64,000 nucleotides of DNA, from assembly GCA_964476565.1 (NCBI GenBank), contig CAYZBG010000001.1, forward strand, positions 62,001 to 126,000, given 5' to 3'. Position numbers and translations under genes: made by a program. Below are positions 54,082-63,529 of the stretch, one piece after another. The first letter of the stretch is position 1; every line of letters starts with the position of its first letter. This DNA is from CAMAXB01 sp964476565. GTDB taxonomy: Bacteria; Verrucomicrobiota; Verrucomicrobiia; Opitutales; Opitutaceae. Under the pieces are notes generated by a model. It did not search any database, was not told where the DNA came from, and worked only from the letters and a program-made list of their open reading frames with translations.

Positions 54082-54113
54082 AAAAGGCGGGCCCGCAAGG
54101 CCCGCCTTTTTTT
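54082..54113. terminator. Bidirectional terminator between tkt and the lactonase gene
   Basis: AAAAGGCGGGCC (54082-54093) pairs with GGCCCGCCTTTT (54099-54110), giving a T-run on each strand (54107-54113 on plus). It serves the convergent tkt and lactonase genes, whose stop is at 54112. Confidence 0.93.
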
Positions 54114-55176
54114 ATTGCCCGAAGAGCACGCACACCGGTTGGGGGACCTGGAAATGGTGGTTGGTGCGCTCCAGTTGTCCCGTGGCCGGATCGACCCGGA
54201 AGACGTAGCCGTCGTTGGACTCTTCGTGCAGGGCGACCAGCCATCGTCCGTCAGGGGAGAGATCGAAGTGCCGCGGCGAACGGCCGCCGCTTGGCACGGT
54301 CTGCCGCCAGGTGAGCAGACCGGTGGCGGGGTCGCGCGCGAACACCACCAGGCTGTCGTGTCCGCGATTGGATCCATACACGACGTGACCCCGGGGATGT
54401 ACAATCACCTCAGCAGTCTTGTTGGCGCCGTTGAAATCCGACGGCAGCGTCGGCACGACCTCCAGCAAGGTCAGGCGTCCTTCGCGCGCATCGTAGGCGA
54501 ACGAGGCGATGGTTCCGCCCATCTCGTTGATCACATACGCGTGTCGGCCGTCGGGGGAGAACGACAGGTGCCGAGGTCCGCTGCCCGGGGGAACCGGCGT
54601 GAAGGCGTGGACGTGGGGAGTCAGCTCCGCCCGGGCGTGGTCGAGCACATACGCCATCACTTTGTCCGTGCCGAGATCGGGTACGAAGACGAAGCGATTG
54701 TCGGGTGACAGAGTCACTCCATGCGCGTGGGGTTCCTTTTGCCGGTCGGGATTGATGCTGGACCCTTGATGGCGGATCAGCGTGCGTGCCGGGCCGAGGG
54801 TGCCGTCGGGGAGTCGCGGCCAGGACGTGACCGTGCCGGTGCCGTAGTTGGCAGAGATTGCCATGCGCCCCGTCGCATCAATGACAACGTGAGTCGGGTG
54901 ACCCGCTCCCGATGCCTGTTGGTTCAAGACGGTCCAGGCACCGGTGGCCGGGTCGCGCCCGCAGGCCTTGATCCCTTCCAGACCGGCGTCGGTGACGTAG
55001 ACGTTCGCGTGGTCCGGCGACCAAGCGAGCCAGGTGGGATTCTTCGCCTCGATGATGCACTCGGGCGGCCCGACCTCGCCCGTGCGGTCGTCGAACGGCG
55101 CGCGATAGACACCTTTGCTGGTGGTGCGCGTGTAGGTGCCAAGGAGGAGGTGGGACGGGGAGAAGGGCGAGGCCAT
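54112..55176 (-). CDS. Lactonase family beta-propeller (6-phosphogluconolactonase-like)
   Basis: 354 residues from ATG 55176 (MASPFSPSHLLLGTYTRTTS); an upstream ATG at 55221 or 55296 is possible. Seven-bladed propeller of the YbhE/Pgl type: LLLGTYT at the N-terminus, PTHVVIDATGRMAISANYGT, PHAHGVTLSPDNRFVFVPDL, GPRHLSFSPDGRHAYVINEM, and PRHFDLSPDGRWLVALHEES in the last blades. Could supply 6-phosphogluconolactonase next to the pentose phosphate gene tkt, but many members act on other lactones. No signal peptide. Confidence 0.9.
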   Translation of the reverse strand: MASPFSPSHLLLGTYTRTTSKGVYRAPFDDRTGEVGPPECIIEAKNPTWLAWSPDHANVYVTDAGLEGIKACGRDPATGAWTVLNQQASGAGHPTHVVIDATGRMAISANYGTGTVTSWPRLPDGTLGPARTLIRHQGSSINPDRQKEPHAHGVTLSPDNRFVFVPDLGTDKVMAYVLDHARAELTPHVHAFTPVPPGSGPRHLSFSPDGRHAYVINEMGGTIASFAYDAREGRLTLLEVVPTLPSDFNGANKTAEVIVHPRGHVVYGSNRGHDSLVVFARDPATGLLTWRQTVPSGGRSPRHFDLSPDGRWLVALHEESNDGYVFRVDPATGQLERTNHHFQVPQPVCVLFGQ

Positions 55177-55295
55177 GACGGTGGGTGAGGGGGTTCCGGT
55201 GTGCGCATCGAAGCCGGTCATCGCAAGCCCAAGCTGGCATCGGCCTGCGCCGCAATCGCGTGAAACGTTTTGCGCCCCGCGGTGAGGGCGGAACA

Positions 55296-55955
55296 ATGAG
55301 GTCTGCCATGCGTCTGCTTTGGATCTTCATCGGTCTCGCCGTCTTGGTCCTCGTTCCGTTCGCGATCTGGGGCGGGGATTTGGAACGCAGTTTCTCCGCG
55401 ACGGGCGCAGTGGACTGGCTGCGTGGCTATGGCGCGTGGGGCTGGCTGGCCGGGGTGGTGCTGCTGATGCTCGACCTCGTGCTGCCCATTCCGAGCACGG
55501 TGGTCATGTCGGCCCTTGGATTTCTGTACGGGCCATGGTGGGGAGGCTTGCTGGCGGCAGGTGGCTCGTGGCTGGCCGGTGTGTTTGCGTATACCCTGTG
55601 CCGCACCCTGGGACCGAGGATGGCGGTGCGACTCGTGGGTGAACGCGACCTCGCGCGCGGGCAGGCCTTGTTCGAGCGTTACGGCGGCTGGCTGGTTGCG
55701 TGGTCGCGCTGGATGCCGGTCCTGCAGGAAACCGTGGCCTGCATGGCTGGCCTGGCCCGCATGCGCCCCGCGCCCTTTGCGGTTGCGCTGGCCTGCGGAA
55801 GCCTGCCGATCGGATTCTCGTTTGCCGCGATCGGGCATGCCGGCGTGGAGCATCCTGGACTGGCGCTTGCGCTCAGTGCCGCGCTGCCACCGCTGCTCTG
55901 GCTACTCAGCCGTCCGATCTGGCGCCGCCGGGATTCCGGAGTCAGCGGGGGCTGA
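55296..55955 (+). CDS. DedA/VTT-family membrane protein
   Basis: 219 residues from ATG 55296, or ATG 55308. Hydrophobic with about five to six helices. The stretches LDLVLPIPSTVVMSALGFLY (P-I-P-S) and GSWLAGVFAYTLCRTLGPRM are VTT/SNARE-associated domain features, and SRWMPVLQETVACMAGLARM matches the conserved R-x-(M/I)P helix. Family members move undecaprenyl phosphate (UptA) or other lipids across the membrane. Its 3' end overlaps the convergent ABC permease by 14 bp. Confidence 0.85.
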   Translation: MRSAMRLLWIFIGLAVLVLVPFAIWGGDLERSFSATGAVDWLRGYGAWGWLAGVVLLMLDLVLPIPSTVVMSALGFLYGPWWGGLLAAGGSWLAGVFAYTLCRTLGPRMAVRLVGERDLARGQALFERYGGWLVAWSRWMPVLQETVACMAGLARMRPAPFAVALACGSLPIGFSFAAIGHAGVEHPGLALALSAALPPLLWLLSRPIWRRRDSGVSGG

Positions 55956-57426
55956 GCCGCAGAATGTATTTGATCGCGTAGTAGTAGGCCCGTTCCCGCA
56001 CGACATCGGTCTGAACGGCGTCCTCCAGGCCGAGCTCGTTCACCCGCGTTACGGCTGTGGTGTCGCCATCGAGCGGATACAAGGTGATGTACGCGAGGAT
56101 CCGGATCAGGTCCTCCTTCGGCACGCGGGCCTCGAGCGTCTCGAGGACGAGGGCCGGGACATAGCGCTCCACCGGGAGCTGGATCGCGTCCGGCACGGCG
56201 GCGACGTAGAGCAGGTTTCTTACGCGCTGCACCGGGTCGTCGACGAAGCCCGGTGCCCAGTGCGGCAGGTTGGCGCGCAGGGTGTCGAGTTCCTCCACGA
56301 TGAAATCGTCCGGTTGCTCCGAGGGATCAGCGTAGGGGGCGACCACCCCGTGATCGGGCGGCACGCCGAAGTAGCGGATCGCCTGCAGGTGGCTCGGTTG
56401 GATGTCACGCCAAGTCCGGGGCGTTCCGTCGGCGGCCGGCCCGTCCGGTGTCGCGGCCGGTTGGGCGGCAGGCTCGGATGACGGCGATGGCGCGGCCGGG
56501 CGGTCGGGTTCCGGTGCGGGATTGGGGGTCTCTGCCGGTGGCGAAGGCGGAGACGGCGCCACGGTGGGCGGCGCGGCGGGAGGCGGCACGTCGTCGGGGC
56601 GCGGACGGGTCCGGTCCTGAAGTTCGGCTGCGATGCCGACTCCAGCCCAGCCCAGGATCACCAGGAAGAGCCACGGCTTGCCGGACAGGGAGCGGAAGGA
56701 CTGCTGGGCGTCCCACCGGAATAGACGCAGACCGGCAAGCGATGCCACCACACCCAGGCCGGCGAGGGCGGCGAGGGCGAATCCTTCGCTGCGCAAACCG
56801 GTACCGTTGACGGTCGTCTGAATCGCTTCGACGGCATATCGTCCCGGAAAGAAGGCTGAGACCTGTTGCGCCCATTCCGGAAGGGCGGTGAGAGGCACGG
56901 CGACCCCGCCGATGATGAGCATGGGCAGAAAGACACATTGCCCGAGCGCTTGGACCGCGGGCACGTTGTTGGCCAGGGTGGCGATGACGAGGCCGAGTCC
57001 GATGAAGGCAAATGCGGCGAAGGTAAACGCCACGAACAGTTCGAAGGGGTGGGCCGGGAACGGCAGGCCGAGCGCGAGGGCAAGTCCGAGCTGAAGCAGT
57101 CCGGCCAGCACCAGCAGCGCGTAGCGGGCGATCAGGGTGGCGGCGACCAGTGCGGCCGGTGCGACTGGGGTCAGGCGGTAGCGCCGCCAGACGCCCCGCT
57201 CCCGCTCGCTGACCAGCGTCGTGGGCAGACCGAAACAGGCGCCGCCAAGAATCGACACCGTGAGCAACTCGCCCATGTGCCGGACCAGAGGAACGCGGTC
57301 GTGCCGGTACAGCACCCAGAACGCGATGAGAAAGACCAGGGGAAAGAGGAATCCATAGACCAGCGCCATCCGGTTTCGGAAATGTAGGCGAAGCGAACAA
57401 CGCAGGCTGGCGACCATGGCTTTCAT
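55942..57426 (-). CDS. ABC-2 type permease with C-terminal proline-rich extension
   Basis: 494 residues. The N-terminal about 265 form six helices of an ABC-2 permease (LVYGFLFPLVFLIAFWVLY, ERERGVWRRYRLTPVAPAAL, FVAFTFAAFAFIGLGLVIA, MLIIGGVAVPLTALPEW). A seventh helix (PWLFLVILGWAGVGIAAEL) leads to a roughly 70-residue Pro/Ala linker and a folded domain of about 140 residues (TWRDIQPSHLQAIRYFGVPP ... RVPKEDLIRILAYITLYPL). The extension is not part of known ABC-2 permeases. Its gene overlaps the ATP-binding gene by 4 nt. Confidence 0.85.
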   Translation of the reverse strand: MKAMVASLRCSLRLHFRNRMALVYGFLFPLVFLIAFWVLYRHDRVPLVRHMGELLTVSILGGACFGLPTTLVSERERGVWRRYRLTPVAPAALVAATLIARYALLVLAGLLQLGLALALGLPFPAHPFELFVAFTFAAFAFIGLGLVIATLANNVPAVQALGQCVFLPMLIIGGVAVPLTALPEWAQQVSAFFPGRYAVEAIQTTVNGTGLRSEGFALAALAGLGVVASLAGLRLFRWDAQQSFRSLSGKPWLFLVILGWAGVGIAAELQDRTRPRPDDVPPPAAPPTVAPSPPSPPAETPNPAPEPDRPAAPSPSSEPAAQPAATPDGPAADGTPRTWRDIQPSHLQAIRYFGVPPDHGVVAPYADPSEQPDDFIVEELDTLRANLPHWAPGFVDDPVQRVRNLLYVAAVPDAIQLPVERYVPALVLETLEARVPKEDLIRILAYITLYPLDGDTTAVTRVNELGLEDAVQTDVVRERAYYYAIKYILRLSPR

Positions 57427-58355
57427 CGCACGTCCTCCTTCGTCCGTTCGGGCGTCCGGGTCAGGGCAAGGAAGACGTCCTCCAGCGAGCCGCGGTCGAC
57501 CTCAAGTCGGACGAGGGCGTTGCCCGACTCCGCCAGACGGCTGAGTAAACGCGGGACCGCCTCCTCGGGGCGAAGGGTGAGGCCTTGCAGACGACTTCCG
57601 TTTACAGCGAGTGCGGTGACATCAGGTAATCCGACGAAGAGGGAGGCAGACAGAGGCTGGGCAGCGGTGAGCCGCACCTGATGCGGCCGCGCTTGGGCAC
57701 CGACCAGGTCGTGCGGTGCGCCGGTGGCGACGATGTGCCCCTGGTCGATGATGGCGATCTGGTCACACAGGCGTTCGGCCTCGTCGAGTTGATGGGTGGT
57801 CAGAAGAACGGTGTGCCCGGCGCGTTTGAGGTGGAGGATCTCCGCGTGGAGTTCCTGACGCGCCTCCGGGTCGAGTCCGGTGGTGGGCTCATCGAGCAGG
57901 ATCACTTCCGGGCGATTGAGGAACGCGAGCGCGAGGGCGAGCCGCTGGCGTTGTCCGCCGGAGAGCGTGTCGTAGGCGGCGTCCGCCTTCTCCACCAGGG
58001 CAAAGCGCGCCAGCAGGTCGGCGGTCGGAACCGGATGCGGATAGAACGACGCAAACAGCTCAAGCGCTTCCCGGGGTGTCAGCTTGTCCTGCAGGGCGGT
58101 GGTCTGAAGGGCGGCGCCGATCCGGGCCTTCACCGCGCGCGGATGCCGTCGGGCATCGATGCCGCAGAGTTCGATGTCACCCGAATCCGGCTGGCGAAGG
58201 CCGAGCAGGCATTCGATCGCCGTTGTTTTGCCCGCGCCATTGGGGCCGAGCAGTCCAAAGATGGTGCCGGCCGCCACCTCGAAACTCACGCCACGCAGTG
58301 CGTCGAATGCGCCGTAGCGCTTGCGGAGCTCTCGAACGGCGACAATGGCAGCCAT
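57423..58355 (-). CDS. ABC transporter ATP-binding protein
   Basis: 310 residues. Walker A GLLGPNGAGKTTAIECLLGL, Q-loop region, signature LSGGQRQRLALALAF, Walker B VILLDEPTTGLDPEARQE, H-loop TTHQLDEAERLCDQIA. CcmA/DrrA-type exporter ATPase with a C-terminal accessory domain after residue 220. Pairs with the permease that follows; substrate unknown. Confidence 0.94.
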   Translation of the reverse strand: MAAIVAVRELRKRYGAFDALRGVSFEVAAGTIFGLLGPNGAGKTTAIECLLGLRQPDSGDIELCGIDARRHPRAVKARIGAALQTTALQDKLTPREALELFASFYPHPVPTADLLARFALVEKADAAYDTLSGGQRQRLALALAFLNRPEVILLDEPTTGLDPEARQELHAEILHLKRAGHTVLLTTHQLDEAERLCDQIAIIDQGHIVATGAPHDLVGAQARPHQVRLTAAQPLSASLFVGLPDVTALAVNGSRLQGLTLRPEEAVPRLLSRLAESGNALVRLEVDRGSLEDVFLALTRTPERTKEDVR

Positions 58356-58492
58356 GACTTGGGATGGAAAAGCGACACCGGGGCGTCAACGCAAGCTGCG
58401 AGCCGCTTGTCCGCGGTCATGTTGCTCCGGCAAGTCCGGCGAACGACCGATCGCAAACCAGCCGGGGCATTTCCGCCCCGGCCGCAGTGCGC

Positions 58493-61039
58493 TTATTTCA
58501 ACAACGCCAGCAGCTCGTCGTCCGTCCACGGCTGCGTGCGCTTGATGGATTCCTCACGCACGCCCTTGACGAATTCGGGCGTGACCGGCGAGGCCGTGTG
58601 GCCCCAGGAGCGGCGCAGGTAAGTCATCACACCCGCAATCGCTTCGTCATCGAGACTGGCGAGGGGCGGCATCATCAGCCCGCCGCCTTCCTTGCCGTTC
58701 AGGATGATGCGGGCGAGGTTCTTTTCCGGTCCGACCACATGCCGGGAATTGAGCAATGCGGGGGCGAGTCCGGCCATGCCTTGACCGTTGGGTTGGTGGC
58801 AGGCGGCGCAGAGCATCGCATACTGAGCTTTCCCCTTTTCGAAGAGAGCGAGCTGTTCGCCATTGAGGCGGGTGGCCGCGGCCGGCGCGACGAAGCCCTC
58901 CAGGCCCGACCAACGCAGCGACTTGAGCAGGGTGGCGGCCTTCTCGGCAGACGGATCCCCGGCGGCCTTTGAAAGTGCGATCAGGCCCTTCGGCTCAACC
59001 GGAAGGGTGAGGCTGGCAGGAGCGGCGGCGCCTCGGCCACGCGGACTGCGCGGCAGGCTCTGCTGAACGCCATCAAGGATGGCGACGCGCAACCACGACT
59101 CGTGCTTCACGGAGGGGTCGACGCGACCGAGTAACGCATCAATCTTGCGGGCGTCGCCAGACTTGAGCACGGCGCTCGTGGCGATCGCCACGGCGGATGA
59201 GGCTGGCGAAGCCTTGGGCATCGCTGCGAGTGCGGCGATGAAGTCAGTCTCTTGGCCGGCCAGACCGCTCACGAGGGCGGTGCCGAGGAAGGGCTGTTTG
59301 CCGTGCACGCGGGCCACCTGGGCGAAAATCTGCGCCTTGTCAGCGGAACCCAGGGCACCCAGGGCGAGGGTGGCGTGCAACACCACGCGGGGATGCTCGT
59401 TGGCATCGATCGCTTGTGAAACCAGCAAGGCCTTCAATTCCGCATCGGCTGAATTCTTGATAAACGTCTCGCTCAGGCGCGCACCCGCAGCGCGCAGACC
59501 TGAGTCCGGATCTTGCACGGCGGACATGACGGTCGCACGGTCAAGCTGGCCGATCCCATCGAGCGTCCACAGGGCATGGAGACGACCGAGCGGATTGGCT
59601 TTCGGGTCGGCGGCGAGGGCGCGCAAGGCCGGCGCGACGGACGGATCACGCCGTTCGACGAGCAGGCGCTGCGCCGTGTCACGCCACCAGCCGCCCGCGG
59701 CGTTGAGTTGTTCGACGAGGGTGGCGTTCGAGGCCTTGGCCAGATCCATCGGCGCCCGCACCGCCGGCGCGTTTTCCGGGACAATCCGGTAGATGCGGCC
59801 GAGCCCTGTACCTTGGTCGAGACCGCGTTCCTCGATCTGTTTGCGCAGGAAACTGGTGAGGAAGATCCGGTGCTGCAGAATGCCGCGGTAGAGATCGACC
59901 ACGTACAGCCCGCCGTCCGGACCTTCGTACAGATTGACCGGACGGAAACGCTCGTCCGTGGAGGTCAAAAATTCCGTCTCCGTGTAGGCGCTCGTTCCGA
60001 CCCGGGTGCCATCGGGCTGGTCCTTTAGCACGATCCGTTTCACCAGGTTGGCTGACGGTTCGGCCACAAAGGCGTTCTCCTGAAACTCAGCGGGGAACAG
60101 GGCGCCGCGGTAGACCAACGGGCCGCAGGCCGCCGTCATGGCCCGGATCTTTCCCTCGGCGTCGAGGATTTGGTAACCGCGATTCACGCCCGGCGTAACC
60201 CGTCCCGGCCAGATCCGCAGGTCAGCCGGAACCATCCGAACGCGCGCGCCATCGAGGTTGGTGAGGTTTGGATTCCTCAGCAGGTACTCCGCTGGCACCA
60301 GATCGGCGTGGAGTGGGTCGCTGTTGGTATTGTGGTAGATGCGGCCGAGGTTGTCCTGGCTGATGCCCCATTGGCCGCGGGCAATGGTTTCCTCGCGGGT
60401 GAAGCGGCCGTTGCCCTCGTAACGAAAACGGACGTCGTGCTTCGCGCTGTAGATCCAATTGTCTTGGGCCCAAAGCAGACCGTTCGCCGTGTGCTCTGGA
60501 TTGCCGGGCTGACCATAGTCGGATGCGACCTCCGTCTTGCTGTCGGCGCGTCCGTCGCCGTCAGTGTCCCGCAGGAACCAAAGATGCGGTGGCTCCGCGA
60601 CGAGCAGACCGTCGCCCACCAGGGCGAGGGCGCGGGGCATGACGAGTCCCTCGGCGAACACGGTGCGCTGGTCCATCCGGCCGTCTTGGTCGGTGTCGGC
60701 GAGCACCGCGATGGTCCCGGACGGCGCGTCTTCCCCGGCGCCGTCGGCGTTGAGCATGTAGCCGCGGAACTCCGCGACCCACAGGCGGCCGTCGGTGCCG
60801 AATGTCATGGCCACCGGATCGTGCACCAAGGGGTCAGCCGCGATCAGCTCGACGCGATAGCCGGCCGGCACCTTGAGCGTCTTGATCGCCTCCTCGGGGG
60901 ACAGGACCGGGGCCGGCGGGATCACGATATGATCCGGCACCGGGGCCTGCACTTCACCTTCACGATCGCCCTGCTGGGCGGTGAGGGGCACGGACAACGA
61001 CAACACGGACAGGGCGAGGGCGAGGGTAGGGCGGGACAT
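58493..61039 (-). CDS. PVC-type heme-binding CxxCH protein with dehydrogenase-like propeller
   Basis: 848 residues with signal peptide (TLALALSVLSLSVPLTAQ). N-terminal about 410 residues form a beta-propeller typical of membrane-bound dehydrogenase-like proteins (MTFGTDGRLWVAEFRGYM, VLADTDQDGRMDQRTVFAEG). Residues about 430-640 are HEAT-like repeats, and a cytochrome c domain at the end holds the heme motif MLCAACHQPNGQGMAGLAP. This architecture is abundant in Planctomycetes and Verrucomicrobia. Likely an electron-transferring periplasmic oxidoreductase. Nearby Gfo-family gene on the same strand, 73 bp upstream. Confidence 0.9.
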   Translation of the reverse strand: MSRPTLALALSVLSLSVPLTAQQGDREGEVQAPVPDHIVIPPAPVLSPEEAIKTLKVPAGYRVELIAADPLVHDPVAMTFGTDGRLWVAEFRGYMLNADGAGEDAPSGTIAVLADTDQDGRMDQRTVFAEGLVMPRALALVGDGLLVAEPPHLWFLRDTDGDGRADSKTEVASDYGQPGNPEHTANGLLWAQDNWIYSAKHDVRFRYEGNGRFTREETIARGQWGISQDNLGRIYHNTNSDPLHADLVPAEYLLRNPNLTNLDGARVRMVPADLRIWPGRVTPGVNRGYQILDAEGKIRAMTAACGPLVYRGALFPAEFQENAFVAEPSANLVKRIVLKDQPDGTRVGTSAYTETEFLTSTDERFRPVNLYEGPDGGLYVVDLYRGILQHRIFLTSFLRKQIEERGLDQGTGLGRIYRIVPENAPAVRAPMDLAKASNATLVEQLNAAGGWWRDTAQRLLVERRDPSVAPALRALAADPKANPLGRLHALWTLDGIGQLDRATVMSAVQDPDSGLRAAGARLSETFIKNSADAELKALLVSQAIDANEHPRVVLHATLALGALGSADKAQIFAQVARVHGKQPFLGTALVSGLAGQETDFIAALAAMPKASPASSAVAIATSAVLKSGDARKIDALLGRVDPSVKHESWLRVAILDGVQQSLPRSPRGRGAAAPASLTLPVEPKGLIALSKAAGDPSAEKAATLLKSLRWSGLEGFVAPAAATRLNGEQLALFEKGKAQYAMLCAACHQPNGQGMAGLAPALLNSRHVVGPEKNLARIILNGKEGGGLMMPPLASLDDEAIAGVMTYLRRSWGHTASPVTPEFVKGVREESIKRTQPWTDDELLALLK

Positions 61040-61112
61040 GAAGCTTGGGAACAGGAATCAGGGGCGACGGGATTTCAAACCTCGGCGTGAAAAAGCGGAC
61101 TTCGGATGGCAA

Positions 61113-62168
61113 CTAAGTGACGTTAACGGAGCGATCGGTGGCGGCGGATTGGTAGATGGCGTTGACCAAGGCGACGGCGTGGCGCGCCTCCCGCCCTTCG
61201 ATGGCCGGCTTTCGGCCCGATTGCAGGGCGTCGATCAGGTCCTGGATCTGACGCAAATGACCCTCGTGGGAGATGGCATGAGCCGCCCCGGCACCGGACC
61301 GGAGGGCCGTGTCCGACGGCGCGGTGCGGATCGAGGCGTCCTCAGGGCGTTCTTCACGGAAATCCCAGCGGGTAATCTGGTCGTCTTCGAGACACACCGA
61401 TCCCTGATCGCCGCACAGTTCGATGCGCCTGGACCATCCGGGCCACGCTGCGGTGGTGGCCTCAAAGGCACCGAGGGCGCCACAGGGATAACGCAGGACG
61501 GCGCTGGCGGTGTCCTCGGCCTCGATGCCGAGATGGACCCGGCGGGTAGTCTGCGCATAGACCTCGGCGGGCAGACCGGCGAACCATTGGAGCAGGTCGA
61601 GGCCGTGGATGGACTGGTTGATCACGGCGCCGCCCCCATCGAGCGCCAAGGTACCCTTCCACCCCGTGTAGTAGGAGGCGGGCCGATGCCACTTCACATA
61701 GGCAGAGGCGAGCACGAGACGGCCGAGGCGGCCGGCTTCGATCGCGGCTTTGACGGTGCGTGCACCTCGGCCGAAACGGCTTTGGAAGATCGGAGTGATA
61801 TGGACGCCCGCTTGGGCGGCCGCGGCGATGATCTCATCTGCCCGCGCGGTGGTGATCTCGATCGGCTTTTCGATCACGAGATGTTTGCCGGCGCGGATCG
61901 CGGCCAAGGCGGGCTCAAGGTGCGCACCGCTCGGGGTGGTGACGCAAACCACGTGGAGATCCGGCCGGGCCAACAGCGAGGCGAGATCACCCGTGGCAAA
62001 GTCTGCGCCATGGCGGGCCGCGAGTTCCCGGGCGCTGGTCTCGTTTCGACTGGCAACACCGACCAGCCGCGCTCCCCGGGCGTGGGTGATCGCTTGGGCG
62101 TGGAAATCGGCGATCATGCCGGAGCCGATGATGCCAAATCCGAGGACGGGTGGGAGCGAGGTGGCCAT
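61113..62168 (-). CDS. Gfo/Idh/MocA-family oxidoreductase
   Basis: 351 residues. N-terminal Rossmann: PVLGFGIIGSGMIADFHAQA (GxGxxA variant), GVASRNETSARELAARH, VVCVTTPSGAHLEPALAAIR, and the EKPIEI motif (HLVIEKPIEITTARADE) with the catalytic Lys. C-terminal substrate domain has DLLQWFAG. Substrate unknown (sugar or inositol type). No Tat signal is visible, unlike many PVC members. Confidence 0.9.
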   Translation of the reverse strand: MATSLPPVLGFGIIGSGMIADFHAQAITHARGARLVGVASRNETSARELAARHGADFATGDLASLLARPDLHVVCVTTPSGAHLEPALAAIRAGKHLVIEKPIEITTARADEIIAAAAQAGVHITPIFQSRFGRGARTVKAAIEAGRLGRLVLASAYVKWHRPASYYTGWKGTLALDGGGAVINQSIHGLDLLQWFAGLPAEVYAQTTRRVHLGIEAEDTASAVLRYPCGALGAFEATTAAWPGWSRRIELCGDQGSVCLEDDQITRWDFREERPEDASIRTAPSDTALRSGAGAAHAISHEGHLRQIQDLIDALQSGRKPAIEGREARHAVALVNAIYQSAATDRSVNVT

Positions 62169-62345
62169 GAAGCAGACGTGGGGCAGGGAAGAAGACGTCG
62201 CGCGCCCGCCATCGGCAACGACGAACCTGGTGAACGTTTACGTGCCTCCGTCTGCCGCTGCGGTTGCCACGCGTTTGGCTGCCTTATCCCACCGACTCAG
62301 TCTGGACCCGAGGATACGCAGCGGGTCCTCAAACGGACGGGAAAA

Positions 62346-62420
62346 TGGTACGGTCGCTGGGAATCGAACCCAGATCACCGGCTTCGGAGACCAGTGCACT
62401 ATCCATTGTGCTACGACCGC
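62346..62420 (-). tRNA. tRNA-Arg(CCG)
   Basis: 75 nt including encoded CCA (62346-62348 on the plus strand). Acceptor GCGGTCG/CGACCGT, T-loop TTCGATT and anticodon loop CTCCGAA giving anticodon CCG. All arms fold. Intact, with no att-like copy in this window. Confidence 0.92.
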
Positions 62421-62492
62421 AGAGAACGCCGCAAAATTCAGGACGGGCCGTACCGCTGTCGAGAGGAAAACCGCGGCGAGCGTAAGGCCGCC

Positions 62493-63416
62493 TCAGGCCG
62501 TTGGCTGCCGATCGGCCGGCGGGGCGACCCGACTGAGGACGAGAACGACGGCCGCTCCCGCGAGCACCAGGGCGCAGGCGACCAGGATCTGTCCTTGGTC
62601 CGCGGGCAGTACGTTGACCTGCATCAGAGGCACGATCTCTCCCTTGCTGTTGATCCGCGTGGAGACGGTTTCCTTCCACGGCCACACGGTGCGCAGCGCG
62701 CCGGCCATGATGCCGGTCAGTGCGACGAGGGTGGTGCGGCGGTAGTGATGCAGGAGCCAGCTGACGACCCGGACAAAGGAAAGGACACCGGTGCCGATGC
62801 CGGCGATGAAAATGGCGAGCGTGGCGAGGTCGCGATGGTTCACCGCCTCGAGGATCTGGTGATACTTGCCGAGGATGACCAGGAGGTAGGAGCCGGAGAT
62901 ACCCGGCAAGATCATCGCGCAGATGGCGATGGCTCCAGAGATGAACACAAATACGGGCGTGGGGGGCGTCTGGGTGACCGGCAGGCCGACCAGCCAATAG
63001 GTGCCGAGTGCGGCGGCCACGAACGCGATCCATTCGACCGGGCGCCATCGCCAGGTGCTATGGGCCAGCAGGACGATCGAGCCGAGCACCAGTCCGAAGA
63101 AAAACGACCACAGTTGAACCGGGTGACTCGTGAAGAGCGCCGTCAGCACTTTCGACAACGAGAAGATGGCGAGGAGCAACCCCGAGCCCAGGCACCCGAA
63201 AAAGACGAGGGGCAACTTGCGGTTGAGGCCCTTCCAATCGAGACGAAACACCATCCGGAGCGCCTGAAGGTCGAAGGCCTTGATGCCATCGATAAACCGG
63301 TCGTAGATGCCGCAAACGAAGGCGATGGTGCCCCCGGAGACGCCGGGAATCAGGTCGGCCGTGCCCATCAGGAAACCGACGAACATGAGGCGAAGGTGGT
63401 GAATCAGTGTACGCAT
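62493..63416 (-). CDS. DUF368 (PopT-type) polytopic membrane protein
   Basis: 307 residues from ATG 63416 (MRTLIHHLRLMFVGFLMGTA). GTADLIPGVSGGTIAFVCGI and the second copy ICAMILPGISGSYLLVILGK are the paired re-entrant repeats of DUF368, with about eight helices. DUF368 members (PopT) are undecaprenyl-phosphate translocases. A DedA-family protein of the other known type is in the same window (55296). Confidence 0.93.
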   Translation of the reverse strand: MRTLIHHLRLMFVGFLMGTADLIPGVSGGTIAFVCGIYDRFIDGIKAFDLQALRMVFRLDWKGLNRKLPLVFFGCLGSGLLLAIFSLSKVLTALFTSHPVQLWSFFFGLVLGSIVLLAHSTWRWRPVEWIAFVAAALGTYWLVGLPVTQTPPTPVFVFISGAIAICAMILPGISGSYLLVILGKYHQILEAVNHRDLATLAIFIAGIGTGVLSFVRVVSWLLHHYRRTTLVALTGIMAGALRTVWPWKETVSTRINSKGEIVPLMQVNVLPADQGQILVACALVLAGAAVVLVLSRVAPPADRQPTA

Positions 63417-63470
63417 ACAGGCAGGGCAGAGGTGCGGGGGAATCCCGGGCGGAGAGACGCAAATCGACAC

Positions 63471-63503
63471 AAAAAAGGCAGGTCGACCGGGGTCGATCCT
63501 GCC
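63471..63503 (-). terminator. Rho-independent terminator after the small basic protein gene
   Basis: GGCAGG-TCGACC (63477-63488) pairs with GGTCGA-T-CCTGCC (63491-63503) with one bulge; on the minus strand a T-run follows (complement of A 63471-63476). Confidence 0.85.
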
Positions 63504-63529
63504 TCAAATCGGGGGCGGAGCGCGGTGGC

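Noticed and set aside
62346..62420. tRNA-Arg(CCG) as a second integration site
   Set aside because: No repeat of its 3' end and no integrase are found near it in the window.
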